45,963 nt of DNA, from contig NZ_DHDZ01000015.1 in assembly GCF_002399615.1 (NCBI RefSeq), positions 142,051 to 188,013 on the forward strand, written 5' to 3'. This stretch comes from Pedobacter sp. UBA4863. Its GTDB lineage: Bacteria > Bacteroidota > Bacteroidia > Sphingobacteriales > Sphingobacteriaceae. The notes beneath the pieces are model-generated. The model saw only the letters and a program-made list of their open reading frames with translations, ran no database searches and had not been told where the DNA came from. A program made the position numbers and the translations under genes. Each line of letters starts with the position of its first letter. Position 1 is the stretch's first letter. Below are positions 8,337-16,661 of the stretch, piece by piece.

Positions 8337-8954
8337 ATGAAAGAACTATATATCATCCGCCACGGCGAAACAGAACTTAATAGATTAGGAATAGTACAAG
8401 GTAGGGGCGTAAATGCCGAATTAAATGCTACTGGAATTGCACAAGCAGCAGCCTTTTTTAACACCTACCATTCGGTTAAATTTGATAAGATATATACTTC
8501 ATCTTTAACAAGAACACATCAAACAGTTAAAGAGTTTATAGACCTAGGTTTGGCTTGGGAACAATTAGAAGGATTAGATGAGTTAGCTTGGGGAGAATGG
8601 GAAGGCAAACCAAACACCGAAGAAGCGAGAATAGCTTTTAGGGCCGTGGTTAAAGAATGGCAATTGGGCAATTACGATGCGAAGTTTAGCGGAGGCGAAA
8701 GTCCGAATGAAGTTGGTGCTCGTATGGCCAAAGCAATGGAGCATATTACAAAGCAAAGCGAAGAAAAATGTATTCTAATCTGCATGCACGGTCGAGCAAT
8801 GCGTTTGCTGTTGTGTATGTTGCTTAACAAACCATTTAGTGACATGGAAGAATTTCCGCATTCAAATACAACGTTGTACCGCCTACAATACAATGGAGAA
8901 AAATTTACGCTACTCGACTCAAATAATATTTCACATTTAGCACAATTATCATAA
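8337..8954 (+). CDS. Histidine phosphatase superfamily protein
   Basis: A 205-residue phosphoglycerate-mutase-fold phosphatase. The phospho-acceptor motif is R8-H9-G10-E11 (YIIRHGETELN), the acid is probably E82 (LDELAWGEWEG), and the second His is H151 (CMHGRAMRLLL), all as in the family. It should remove a phosphate from a small molecule in the cytoplasm; sequence alone cannot tell phosphoglycerate mutase, alpha-ribazole phosphatase or another member apart. It lies between mqnE and mqnA, 3 nt ahead of mqnA, so it is co-transcribed with menaquinone genes although no dephosphorylation step is known in that part of the futalosine route. Its start directly follows the repeat in the gap. Confidence 0.88.
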   Translation: MKELYIIRHGETELNRLGIVQGRGVNAELNATGIAQAAAFFNTYHSVKFDKIYTSSLTRTHQTVKEFIDLGLAWEQLEGLDELAWGEWEGKPNTEEARIAFRAVVKEWQLGNYDAKFSGGESPNEVGARMAKAMEHITKQSEEKCILICMHGRAMRLLLCMLLNKPFSDMEEFPHSNTTLYRLQYNGEKFTLLDSNNISHLAQLS

Positions 8955-8957
8955 GCT

Positions 8958-9689
8958 TTGAATAAAATTAAAGTTTCATCGGTTTCATATACCAATTCTA
9001 AACCTTTTATTTATGGTTTGCAACATTCACCAGTTTCAGAACAGATAGATTTAAGCCTAGATAATCCGGCAGATTGCGCACAAAAGCTTATCGAAAACAA
9101 GGTTGATATTGGCTTAATACCAGTTGCGGCCATTCCGTTTGTACCCAATGCACAAATTATCAGTTCGTTTTGTATTGGCTCTGTAGGGGCTGTAAATTCT
9201 GTTTTTATATTTTCTAACCTACCCGTAGAAGAAATCAAAACCGTTAAATTAGATCTACAATCTCGTACTTCAAACAACTTAGCGAAGGTTTTATTAAAAA
9301 AGCACTTTAAGGTAGAAGTAAGCTTTACCACAGACCAAACTGCAGAAACTGATGCCATTGTACTGATAGGTGATAGAACTTTTGGTAAAAAAGATGATTT
9401 TAACTATGCTTACGATATGGGCGAGGAGTGGATGAAATTTACCGGGCTACCTTTTATGTACGCCGCATGGGTGGCCAACAAACCGCTTCCAGCAGATTTT
9501 TTAAAAGATTTCGATACTGCGCTAGCTAAAGGAATTGCCAATATTACGACAGTAATTGAGGGTTTGCCATTTACAACAGGCATAGACATGACAGATTATC
9601 TACTTCATAAATTAAATTTCGAGCTTACGGCCGATAAACTAAAAGGTAAAGAACTATTCTTAAGCTTAATCAATGAAGTAAACGTTTAA
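8958..9689 (+). CDS. mqnA: Chorismate dehydratase MqnA
   Basis: A 243-residue protein of the MqnA/MqnD periplasmic-binding-protein fold. VSSVSYTNSKPFIYGL (about 6-21) and VDIGLIPVAAIP (near 49-60) are typical of MqnA, which dehydrates chorismate to 3-enolpyruvylbenzoate, the first step of the futalosine menaquinone pathway and the substrate source for MqnE. I take TTG at 8958 as the start, because the conserved N-terminus begins immediately (MNKIKVSSVSYTNS) and no ATG is available before it; it is 3 nt after the phosphatase stop, which points to translational coupling. The other pathway genes (mqnB or MTAN, mqnC, mqnD) are not in the window. Confidence 0.92.
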   Translation: MNKIKVSSVSYTNSKPFIYGLQHSPVSEQIDLSLDNPADCAQKLIENKVDIGLIPVAAIPFVPNAQIISSFCIGSVGAVNSVFIFSNLPVEEIKTVKLDLQSRTSNNLAKVLLKKHFKVEVSFTTDQTAETDAIVLIGDRTFGKKDDFNYAYDMGEEWMKFTGLPFMYAAWVANKPLPADFLKDFDTALAKGIANITTVIEGLPFTTGIDMTDYLLHKLNFELTADKLKGKELFLSLINEVNV

Positions 9690-9702
9690 ATTGAAATATC
9701 CG

Positions 9703-10083
9703 CTAAAAGGCAGTACGGCTATAATAATCAATCCGTTGCACAAAGTCATTCAAATCAAAGGGTTTGTTAATGTAGCTATCTGCATCGCATTTAGCTTTAA
9801 CTTTGTTTAAATGGTTGTTGCCCGACATCATAAGTACTGGAATACGATGCGTTCTGATATTTCTTTTTAGACTTAAACAAATATCTACACCATTTGCATC
9901 TGGTAAAAGCACATCTAGCACAATCATATCTGGTGTATGTTCTTCCATCTTTTGCCAAAAAGAATTGGCATTTTTGCATACCTCAACAGCATAGTCTTCT
10001 TCGGTTAATAAAAACTCAATAATGTCTGCAATGTTCACATTATCTTCTAATACGTAGATACATTTTTTAGTTTCAGTTTCCAT
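9703..10083 (-). CDS. Single-domain response regulator
   Basis: A receiver domain of about 126 residues with no output domain. From the ATG at 10083, the acidic pair is E13/D14 (VLEDN), the phosphorylation site is D57 (IVLDVLLPDANG), the switch Ser is S87 (LMMSGNN), and the conserved Lys is K107 (INKPFD). The frame is open 11 codons farther upstream, but that extension has no receiver features, so I prefer the internal ATG. Such CheY-like proteins act by protein-protein contact or pass phosphate on. No histidine kinase lies nearby. It converges on mqnA with only 13 nt between the genes and no hairpin in the gap. Confidence 0.9.
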   Translation of the reverse strand: METETKKCIYVLEDNVNIADIIEFLLTEEDYAVEVCKNANSFWQKMEEHTPDMIVLDVLLPDANGVDICLSLKRNIRTHRIPVLMMSGNNHLNKVKAKCDADSYINKPFDLNDFVQRIDYYSRTAF

Positions 10084-10249
10084 AACATTAACTTTAATTA
10101 AATATATAAACAGCATTTATAAATCAGTAGTTTATGTTATTTATTCACATCTGTTAAGTTATTAACCTTTAATATATGGTAGGCAAGAAGTTATTTGCTG
10201 TAAGGAGCAGGGAGAAATATTACAAAAGCTATTTTCTAGTAAAAAGAAA

Positions 10250-10284
10250 CGGGGATCAAACCTGTGTAGATTTCTCGATCCCCG
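10250..10284. repeat. Palindrome CGGGGATC...GATCCCCG in the gap
   Basis: A perfect 8-bp inverted repeat (10250-10257 and 10277-10284) with a 19-nt loop that contains TAGATTTCTC, the module shared with palindromes at 4744 and 17875. It lies in the gap between two minus-strand genes, downstream of the Lys-rich gene. There is no T-run after either arm, so I read it as a repeat-element remnant rather than a terminator. Confidence 0.6.
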
Positions 10285-10352
10285 CCATCTAAATTAACGC
10301 TCTCAGTAATATAAACAGTTTAAAAAACAATTTATTGTGCAACTGATATTTT

Positions 10353-10760
10353 TTATTTTTCTTTTTTAGCCACCTTTTGTTTAGCTACTTTTTCTTCAGT
10401 AGCTTTTTTCTTAGGAGCCGCTTTTATTTTTGTTTCTTTGGCGGGCTCTACTTTAGTTTCAGCTTTCTTTTTTGCGGTGGTTGTAGTTGTTATTTCCTCC
10501 TTAATAGGTTCTTGTAGTACTGGTTTGGTAGAAAGATAGCTTTCCAAAACCTGTTTTAGGTAAAGATCTGGTTTGGGCATATTAACCACCGTTCCAGGTT
10601 CTTTATCCTGGTTTTGTTTAATGTAAGCCGATTTAATTTTACCCCATTCTTTAGAGTATAATTTAATAAACATCTCCACAAACTCTTCGTGAGTGTATTT
10701 TTTAGGCAACCTACCTAACACTACTTGTATTTTTTCTTCTTTACGATGTAAAATTGCCAT
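10353..10760 (-). CDS. Hypothetical protein with Lys/Ala-rich tail
   Basis: A 135-residue protein that I do not recognise. Residues 1-80 look like a small globular domain (KYTHEEFVEMFIKLYSKEWG), with no transmembrane segment or signal peptide. From about residue 85 on, the sequence becomes a low-complexity tail of Lys, Ala, Glu, Thr and Pro (KKKAETKVEPAKETKIKAAP), ending in Lys-Glu-Lys. Tails like this occur on histone-like and ribosome- or nucleic-acid-associated bacterial proteins, so contact with nucleic acid is a guess from composition. It is divergent from mutS. A TATATTTG box (10788-10781) sits 20 nt upstream of the ATG. It is probably a real gene because of that box and the consistent frame. 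Confidence 0.65.
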   Translation of the reverse strand: MAILHRKEEKIQVVLGRLPKKYTHEEFVEMFIKLYSKEWGKIKSAYIKQNQDKEPGTVVNMPKPDLYLKQVLESYLSTKPVLQEPIKEEITTTTTAKKKAETKVEPAKETKIKAAPKKKATEEKVAKQKVAKKEK

Positions 10761-10780
10761 ATCTTATTTTTAATATTTGG

Positions 10781-10788
10781 CAAATATA
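10781..10788 (-). promoter_or_regulatory. -7 box (TATATTTG) of the Lys-rich gene
   Basis: On the minus strand TATATTTG fits TAnnTTTG and ends 20 nt before the ATG at 10760. A TTTG at the expected -33 distance was not found, so only half the promoter is supported. Confidence 0.45.
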
Positions 10789-10996
10789 GGCATTAGTATT
10801 TGGCTCATAAAATGACGTATAGTCAAACCTAAAACAAAGCACCGTCGTTTATAAAACTTAAACGCTTATCATCGTTAACATCAACAAAGCTTTCTTAAAA
10901 AATTCCTGACTATCAACACGCTCAATAGTTTTCAACAAAAACGAGCCGTACACTTGGCAAATGGTATATTTACCTCTTTAGTAAATTAGGATAATT

Positions 10997-13606
10997 TTGG
11001 CCAAAGCAAATACAAAAGAAACCCCATTAATGCAGCAATATAACGCCATTAAGGCGAAATATCCGGGTGCATTATTGCTATTTAGGGTTGGAGATTTTTA
11101 CGAAACATTTGGAGAAGATGCGGTTAAAACTGCCCAAATTTTGGGTATAGTTTTAACAAAGCGTGGCACAGGCCCAAATGGCGCATTAGAACTAGCTGGA
11201 TTTCCGCATCATTCTTTAGAAAACTACCTCTCAAAATTGGTTAGGGCTGGGCAACGGGTAGCTATTTGTGACCAGTTGGAAGACCCCAAAATGACGAAAA
11301 CCATTGTTAAACGTGGAGTTACCGAATTGGTTACACCGGGGGTTGCCTATAGTGATAACATTCTGAACCAAAAAAAGAACAACTATCTTGCTGCCGTTTA
11401 TTTCGAAAAAAATGGCATGGGTGTTGCTTTTTGCGATATTTCTACCGGAGAATTTTTAGTTGCTCAGGGCAGTACCGAATACGTAGATAAGCTTTTACAA
11501 AGCTTTAAACCTACAGAAGTAGTGTTTCAAAAAAGTAAACGAAACGATTTTACCAGCTTGTTTGGCGATAAGTTTTACACTTTTCACATCGACGATTGGG
11601 CCTTTACCGAAGATTACGCTACCGAAGTTTTAACCAAACATTTCGAGGTTAATTCACTGAAAGGTTTTGGGGTAGATAAACTCAATGCTGGTATTGTAGC
11701 CGCAGGTGTGGTACTTTATTATCTTGGCGAAACAGAACATAGAAATCTTCAACACATTACGTCTATTTCTCGTGTTGAGGAAGAGAAATACATGTGGCTA
11801 GATCGTTTTACCATCCGTAATTTAGAATTGGTAAGTTCTGCTAACGATAATGCCGTAACCTTGTTTGAGGTGCTGGATGAGACCTGTACACCAATGGGAG
11901 CAAGATTATTGCACAAATGGATCATCATGCCGCTCAAAGAACTGAAACCTATTCAGGAACGCTTGGGCATGGTAGATTATTTGGTGAAAAACGAAATGCT
12001 TGCCGATGAACTTCTGCAGCACATTAAGCCTATCGGCGATTTAGAACGCCTAATTTCTAAAGTGGGTTTACAGAAAGCCGGACCAAGAGAACTGTTACAA
12101 CTGAAACGTGCCTTAACACATACAGCAGAAATTAAGCGTTTGGCCGAAGAAAGCAAAAACCCGTATTTGGAGGTTTTAGCATCGCAGTTAAATCCTTGTA
12201 CAACTATAAAAGACAAGTTAGAAAGAGAATTACAGCCCGATCCGCCAGCGTTATTGATCAAAGGAAATGTAATTGCCAATGGCATTGATGACGAATTGGA
12301 CAGGTTACGCAAAATTGCTTTTGGTGGTAAAGAGTTTTTGGTAGAAATTCAGCGTAGAGAAATAGAAGCTACCGGTATTCCTTCCTTAAAAATATCTTTT
12401 AATAACGTTTTTGGCTATTATTTAGAAGTTACCCATACCCATAAAGATAAAGTGCCCGAAAGTTGGATTCGTAAGCAAACTTTGGTTAACGCAGAGCGAT
12501 ACATTACACCCGAGCTAAAAGAGTACGAAGAACAGATTTTAGGTGCCGAAGAAAAAATACAAGCCATTGAGGTTCGTTTGTACAACGAATTAATGTATCA
12601 GGTTGCTCATTTTATTAAACCGATACAATTAAATGCTTATTTGGTAGCGCAACTAGATGTTTTATTGTGTTTTGCACAATTGGCGGTTAAAAACTATTAC
12701 ACCAAGCCCGAGCTTAACAATAAAAAAGAGCTAGATATTAAAGGAGGTCGCCATCCGGTAATTGAAAAGCGTTTGCCAGTAGGCGAAGAATACATTACCA
12801 ATGATGTGTATTTAGATAACGATACGCAACAAATCATGATGATAACCGGGCCCAACATGTCCGGAAAATCGGCTATTTTACGCCAAAGCGCTTTAATTGT
12901 ATTGATGGCACAAATGGGGTGCTTTGTACCTGCAAAATCGGCTACCATTGGCATTGTAGATAAGATTTTTACAAGGGTAGGTGCTTCCGATAATCTTTCG
13001 AGCGGAGAAAGTACGTTTATGGTAGAAATGAACGAAACCGCCAGTATTTTAAATAATATTTCTGATAGAAGCCTAATTTTATTGGATGAAATTGGCCGTG
13101 GCACCAGTACTTACGACGGTATTTCTATTGCTTGGGCCATTGCAGAATATTTGCACGAACACCCAACAGCTAGGCCAAAAACCCTGTTTGCAACGCACTA
13201 TCATGAGCTTAACGACTTAGAAAATACCATGAGTCGCATTAAGAACTTTAATGTTACCAGTAAAGAATTGCAGAACAAGATTATTTTCTTGCGTAAACTG
13301 GTTCCGGGTGGCAGCGAGCATAGTTTTGGTATTCAAGTGGCTAAAATGGCAGGTATGCCAGCAAAACTGATAGGTAGAGCTAACGAAATTTTGAAACGTT
13401 TAGAGATAGATAGAACTGAAGGGCAAAGTGTGAAAGACAGTATCAAAAAAGTTCAAAATCAGGCCTATCAGTTACAAATGTTCGCTATCGATGATCCTGT
13501 GCTAGTTAAAATTCGTGATTCTTTGAATAACTTAGATGTAAATACCTTAACTCCGGTAGAAGCGTTATTAAAATTAGACGAAATACAACGATTGATAAAG
13601 AATTAA
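10997..13606 (+). CDS. mutS: DNA mismatch repair protein MutS
   Basis: An 869-residue MutS, normal length. The mismatch-reading motif F-x-E is in RVGDFYETFG (near 30-39). Connector, lever and clamp regions follow, and the ABC-type ATPase has Walker A GPNMSGKS (about 618-625) and Walker B LILLDEIGRGTSTYDG. MutS finds mispairs and recruits MutL. The start is TTG at 10997 (MAKANTKETPLMQQY), chosen because the residues before the conserved TPLMQQY block match the usual MutS N-terminus; the next ATG would be codon 12. A TAATTTTG string overlaps the TTG, which could be a chance -7 box. It stands alone, divergent from the Lys-rich hypothetical. Confidence 0.96.
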   Translation: MAKANTKETPLMQQYNAIKAKYPGALLLFRVGDFYETFGEDAVKTAQILGIVLTKRGTGPNGALELAGFPHHSLENYLSKLVRAGQRVAICDQLEDPKMTKTIVKRGVTELVTPGVAYSDNILNQKKNNYLAAVYFEKNGMGVAFCDISTGEFLVAQGSTEYVDKLLQSFKPTEVVFQKSKRNDFTSLFGDKFYTFHIDDWAFTEDYATEVLTKHFEVNSLKGFGVDKLNAGIVAAGVVLYYLGETEHRNLQHITSISRVEEEKYMWLDRFTIRNLELVSSANDNAVTLFEVLDETCTPMGARLLHKWIIMPLKELKPIQERLGMVDYLVKNEMLADELLQHIKPIGDLERLISKVGLQKAGPRELLQLKRALTHTAEIKRLAEESKNPYLEVLASQLNPCTTIKDKLERELQPDPPALLIKGNVIANGIDDELDRLRKIAFGGKEFLVEIQRREIEATGIPSLKISFNNVFGYYLEVTHTHKDKVPESWIRKQTLVNAERYITPELKEYEEQILGAEEKIQAIEVRLYNELMYQVAHFIKPIQLNAYLVAQLDVLLCFAQLAVKNYYTKPELNNKKELDIKGGRHPVIEKRLPVGEEYITNDVYLDNDTQQIMMITGPNMSGKSAILRQSALIVLMAQMGCFVPAKSATIGIVDKIFTRVGASDNLSSGESTFMVEMNETASILNNISDRSLILLDEIGRGTSTYDGISIAWAIAEYLHEHPTARPKTLFATHYHELNDLENTMSRIKNFNVTSKELQNKIIFLRKLVPGGSEHSFGIQVAKMAGMPAKLIGRANEILKRLEIDRTEGQSVKDSIKKVQNQAYQLQMFAIDDPVLVKIRDSLNNLDVNTLTPVEALLKLDEIQRLIKN

Positions 13607-13616
13607 TTTTACCCTT

Positions 13617-13630
13617 CTCGTCATTACGAG
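13617..13630. repeat. Short hairpin, remnant of a CGTCATTACGAGG repeat
   Basis: CTCGT (13617-13621), loop CATT, ACGAG (13626-13630). The string CGTCATTACGAGG resembles the core of intergenic repeats that are common in Pedobacter-like genomes. It lies in the 38-nt gap between mutS and the C40 peptidase gene; no T-run follows, so it is not a standard terminator. Confidence 0.4.
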
Positions 13631-13644
13631 GTATGTTTTAAATT

Positions 13645-14139
13645 ATGAGAGTACAAAAAAGTCAATTAGTATGGTTGAGCCTTGTTTTGATGTTATTTGT
13701 AGCTTCTTGTGGCTCAAGAAAACACACGAATAATACCAATGCATCTCGTGCTGCCGATGCAATGGCTAACTTGAAAAGTAAGCCCCTTTATCGATTTATT
13801 ACTAGCTGGACTGGCGTGAGGTACAAATTAGGTGGTTTAGATAAAAGTGGGATAGATTGTTCTGGCTTTGCTTATTTGCTGCAAAAAGATATTTACGGAA
13901 AAACCTTGCCCCGTAGATCAAAAGATCAAGCTAATGCGATTAAAAAGAAAAGTTTTGGCAACCTAAAAGAAGGCGATCTGATTTTCTTTTCTTTCGGAGG
14001 TAGAGAGGTTGATCATGTAGGTATATACTTAAATGGCGATTTTTTTGTACACGCTTCAACTACCAGAGGCGTAATTGTTGATGATTTGACTATGCCTGTG
14101 TACCAAAAAGCTATTGTTAAAACCGGAACCTTAAACTGA
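13645..14139 (+). CDS. NlpC/P60 (C40) peptidase lipoprotein
   Basis: A 164-residue protein with a lipoprotein signal: hydrophobic stretch and lipobox Cys at residue 22 (LFVASCGSRK), so it should be anchored in an envelope membrane. The NlpC/P60 domain covers about 45-160, with catalytic Cys72 in DCSGF, His124 in DHVGIYL, and a third polar residue at H136 (FVHAST). These enzymes usually cut D-gamma-Glu-meso-Dap or neighbouring bonds in peptidoglycan stem peptides. Its stop overlaps the start of the TlpA-like gene, so the two are translated together, and a third thioredoxin-fold gene follows. Whether the Cys of this peptidase depends on that redox pair is a reasonable guess, not shown. Confidence 0.92.
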   Translation: MRVQKSQLVWLSLVLMLFVASCGSRKHTNNTNASRAADAMANLKSKPLYRFITSWTGVRYKLGGLDKSGIDCSGFAYLLQKDIYGKTLPRRSKDQANAIKKKSFGNLKEGDLIFFSFGGREVDHVGIYLNGDFFVHASTTRGVIVDDLTMPVYQKAIVKTGTLN

Positions 14140-14645
14140 TGAGAAAATATTTGTTTATAATAATTGCCTTAGTTGTTTTTGTATTACCTGTTAAATCACA
14201 GCAGAATAGCAGTAATTTACAAGTTAAATTATTAACTTTAAATGAATTAGAGCAACGGATAGCTAAAGGAAAAGATACTACCTATGTGGTTAATTTTTGG
14301 GCAACTTGGTGTGGCCCTTGTGTTGAAGAACTGCCTTATTTTGAAAAACTAAGTACCGAAAACGCTAAAAAACCGTTTAAAGTGATACTGATAAGTTTAG
14401 ATTTTAAATCGAAATTAAAAACAGCAGTAATACCATTTGTGGTTAAAAATAAAATTAAAGCTGAGGTTTATGTGATAAATGAAATAGATCAGCAAAAATA
14501 TATAGATCGTATAGACAAAAACTGGTCGGGGGCAATACCTGCCACTTTAATTTTAAATACGGCTAAAAAAGTACGCGGATTTTACGAACAAGCATTTACC
14601 TACGAACAATTAACCAAAGCTATTTCTACATTAGTTAAACCATAA
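14139..14645 (+). CDS. TlpA-like thiol-disulfide oxidoreductase
   Basis: A 168-residue exported thioredoxin-fold protein. The N-terminal hydrophobic segment (about 3-18, LFIIIALVVFVLP) is a signal peptide, probably cleaved before QQNSS. The active site is C58-G-P-C61 in NFWATWCGPCVEELPYF, and the cis-Pro loop is AIPATLIL. Proteins of this kind reduce or shuffle disulfides in the periplasm. The ATG overlaps the stop of the NlpC/P60 gene by a single base (TGATG), and the next gene is also thioredoxin-like with an 18-nt gap, which supports one transcript. Confidence 0.9.
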   Translation: MRKYLFIIIALVVFVLPVKSQQNSSNLQVKLLTLNELEQRIAKGKDTTYVVNFWATWCGPCVEELPYFEKLSTENAKKPFKVILISLDFKSKLKTAVIPFVVKNKIKAEVYVINEIDQQKYIDRIDKNWSGAIPATLILNTAKKVRGFYEQAFTYEQLTKAISTLVKP

Positions 14646-14662
14646 TCTCTTAAATAAAAATA

Positions 14663-15280
14663 ATGATGAAAAAGTTAATGTTAGCATGTTTTGTACTTCT
14701 TTTGGCAAGCACGTTAAATGCTCAAAATGGTTATCAAGTAGGCGATTTAGCTTCAGATTTTAATTTAAAAAACATTGATGGCAAGCAGGTATCTTTGGCA
14801 AGTTATAAAGATGCCAAAGGTTATATTGTGATATTTACTTGTAACACCTGCCCGGTTTCTAAAGCATACGAAAGCCGCAAAGAAGAATTAAACAAAAAAT
14901 ATGCTGCCAAAGGTTACCCTGTAGTGGCCATCAATACCAACGACCCTGTGGCATCGCCAGGCGATACTTATGAAAAAATGCAACAAAGAGCTAAAGAGAA
15001 AAATTTCAGCTATGCTTATTTATTAGATCCTGATCATGTTTATACGAAGAAATACGGCGCTATGCGAACTCCGCATGTTTTTGTGCTGCAGAAAACCAAA
15101 AAAGGAAACGAAGTAGCTTACATTGGCGCTATCGATAATGACCAGCAACTAGAAAATCCACAAAGAGAAAATTATGTGCAAAATGCCGTAAATCAGTTGT
15201 TACAAGGAGAGAAGCCTAGCGTGGCATCAACCAAAGCTATTGGTTGCACCATAAAATGGAAAAAAGAAGCAAGCAAATAA
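14663..15280 (+). CDS. Exported thioredoxin/redoxin-family protein
   Basis: A 205-residue protein with a cleavable signal peptide (MLACFVLLLASTLNA, cut near residue 20). The domain starts QVGDLASDFNLKNIDGKQVS, as in AhpC/TSA-like redoxins, and the active site is C60-N-T-C63 in FTCNTCPVSKAYESR. This belongs to a redoxin group with the pattern C-N-x-C-P, distinct from the CGPC of the gene before it. A third Cys lies near the C-terminus (KAIGCTIKW). An oxidoreductase or peroxiredoxin-like role in the periplasm is expected. Last gene of the 13.6-15.3 kb unit; a strong terminator follows 20 nt after the stop. Confidence 0.86.
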   Translation: MMKKLMLACFVLLLASTLNAQNGYQVGDLASDFNLKNIDGKQVSLASYKDAKGYIVIFTCNTCPVSKAYESRKEELNKKYAAKGYPVVAINTNDPVASPGDTYEKMQQRAKEKNFSYAYLLDPDHVYTKKYGAMRTPHVFVLQKTKKGNEVAYIGAIDNDQQLENPQRENYVQNAVNQLLQGEKPSVASTKAIGCTIKWKKEASK

Positions 15281-15300
15281 TAAGTTGATTATTAACAACA

Positions 15301-15338
15301 AAAAAAGCCACTCTTACTTCAAAAAGAGTGGCTTTTTT
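15301..15338. terminator. Bidirectional intrinsic terminator
   Basis: A perfect 15-bp inverted repeat: AAAAAAGCCACTCTT (15301-15315) and AAGAGTGGCTTTTTT (15324-15338), with an 8-nt loop. Each strand reads a GC-containing stem followed by six T, so it works for both the redoxin gene on the plus strand and the SpmAB-like gene on the minus strand, which converge here. Confidence 0.92.
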
Positions 15339-15352
15339 ATTGCAACTAAATT

Positions 15353-16633
15353 TTAAGCAGCATTGCCGAAAAGTAAATAAGCTAAACCTATGGCAGTACA
15401 TACGCCCACTAAATCTGCAAATAACATAGTGCCTATAGCATAACGTGTGTTTTTAACCGAAACCGAACCAAAATACACCGCAATTACATAAAAAGTAGTA
15501 TCTGCAGCACCTTGAAAAACCCCCGAAAGTTTACTCGCAAACGAATCTGGTCCATAAGCTGTCATCGTATCTACCATCATACCTCTGGCGCCACCACCAC
15601 TTAACGGACGTATAAGCGCTGTTGGCAAGGCTTCTACAAAGCGGGTATCAGCTCCAAAAAAGTTAAAGAAATTTTTAATTCCTAAAATAACCACATCAAA
15701 AGTTCCGCTGGTACGCAGCATACTAATGGCTACTAACATACCTACCAAGTAAGGTATAATTTTTACTGCTGTTTCAAATCCACCTTTAGCGCCATCAACA
15801 AAGGCATCAAAAACATCTATCTTCTTGTAAACACCGCCTAACAAAATAGCCAGCACAATAAAGAGAATAACACCACTGCTTAATGTTCCAGAAAAGGAGG
15901 CAATATCTTTTGAGTTTAAAGTGGTAATGTACCAAACCAATAAACCAATTACAGCGCTAATGCTTAATATCCAACCTAAAATTACTGGTTGAAAAATGTT
16001 GATCTTTTGCTTGAAAGAAACAATGAGCATGGCTGTCATGGTACCAACAAAAGTTACAATTAAGCAAGGAATAAAGATATCTGTAGGATCTGAAGCATTG
16101 GAAGAAGCCCTTAATGCAATAACACTTACCGGAATTAAACTTAAACCTGCAGCGTGTAAGCATAAGAACATAATTTGAGAGTTGCTCGCCACTGCTTTGT
16201 TAGGGTTAAGCTCCTGCAAGCTTTCCATGGCTTTTAAACCGAAAGGAGTGGCCGCATTATCTAATCCCAGTAAATTGGCAGAGAAATTCATGACCATGTG
16301 CCCGGTAGCGGGATGCCCCTTTGGAACTTCTGGAAATAGTTTAGAGAAAAAAGGCCCAACAATTTTAGATAACAATCGAATACCGCCGGCTTTCTCAGCA
16401 ATGCTCATTAAGCCCATAAAAAATGCCAATACCCCAATGAGTTTTAAGCACATTTCTACTGCATTCCAACAGGTTTGTATTACGCCATCAACCTTAGTGA
16501 GATTGGTAGGGTCATCGGCTTTGCCAATTATCATCCAGCTAAATATTTCTGTTTGACCAAAAAAGAAGCATTTAATAGCAGCTACTGTAATAGCCACAAT
16601 AATAAATGCCGACCAAATTCTACTTAATGCCAT
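15353..16633 (-). CDS. Nucleoside-recognition (SpmA-SpmB-like) membrane protein
   Basis: A 426-residue polytopic protein with two copies of the Gate/nucleoside-recognition domain: the N-half (about residues 45-200) matches SpmA and the C-half (about 255-420) matches SpmB. Landmarks are NLLGLDNAATPFGLKAMESLQ (SpmA-like) and ALPTALIRPLSGGGARGMMVD (SpmB-like). The names come from spore maturation in Bacillus, but this organism is not a spore former by the rest of the window; fused SpmAB proteins are widespread in Bacteroidota and their substrate is unknown. It is 28 nt downstream of the M14 carboxypeptidase gene on the same strand, so the two may form a unit. Confidence 0.87.
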   Translation of the reverse strand: MALSRIWSAFIIVAITVAAIKCFFFGQTEIFSWMIIGKADDPTNLTKVDGVIQTCWNAVEMCLKLIGVLAFFMGLMSIAEKAGGIRLLSKIVGPFFSKLFPEVPKGHPATGHMVMNFSANLLGLDNAATPFGLKAMESLQELNPNKAVASNSQIMFLCLHAAGLSLIPVSVIALRASSNASDPTDIFIPCLIVTFVGTMTAMLIVSFKQKINIFQPVILGWILSISAVIGLLVWYITTLNSKDIASFSGTLSSGVILFIVLAILLGGVYKKIDVFDAFVDGAKGGFETAVKIIPYLVGMLVAISMLRTSGTFDVVILGIKNFFNFFGADTRFVEALPTALIRPLSGGGARGMMVDTMTAYGPDSFASKLSGVFQGAADTTFYVIAVYFGSVSVKNTRYAIGTMLFADLVGVCTAIGLAYLLFGNAA

Positions 16634-16661
16634 TTGTTTAGGTTTATTTTGTGCGTTGAAT

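Noticed and set aside
10992..10999. TAATTTTG as a mutS promoter -7 box
   Set aside because: It overlaps the TTG start codon at 10997; accepting it would require losing the conserved N-terminus of MutS.
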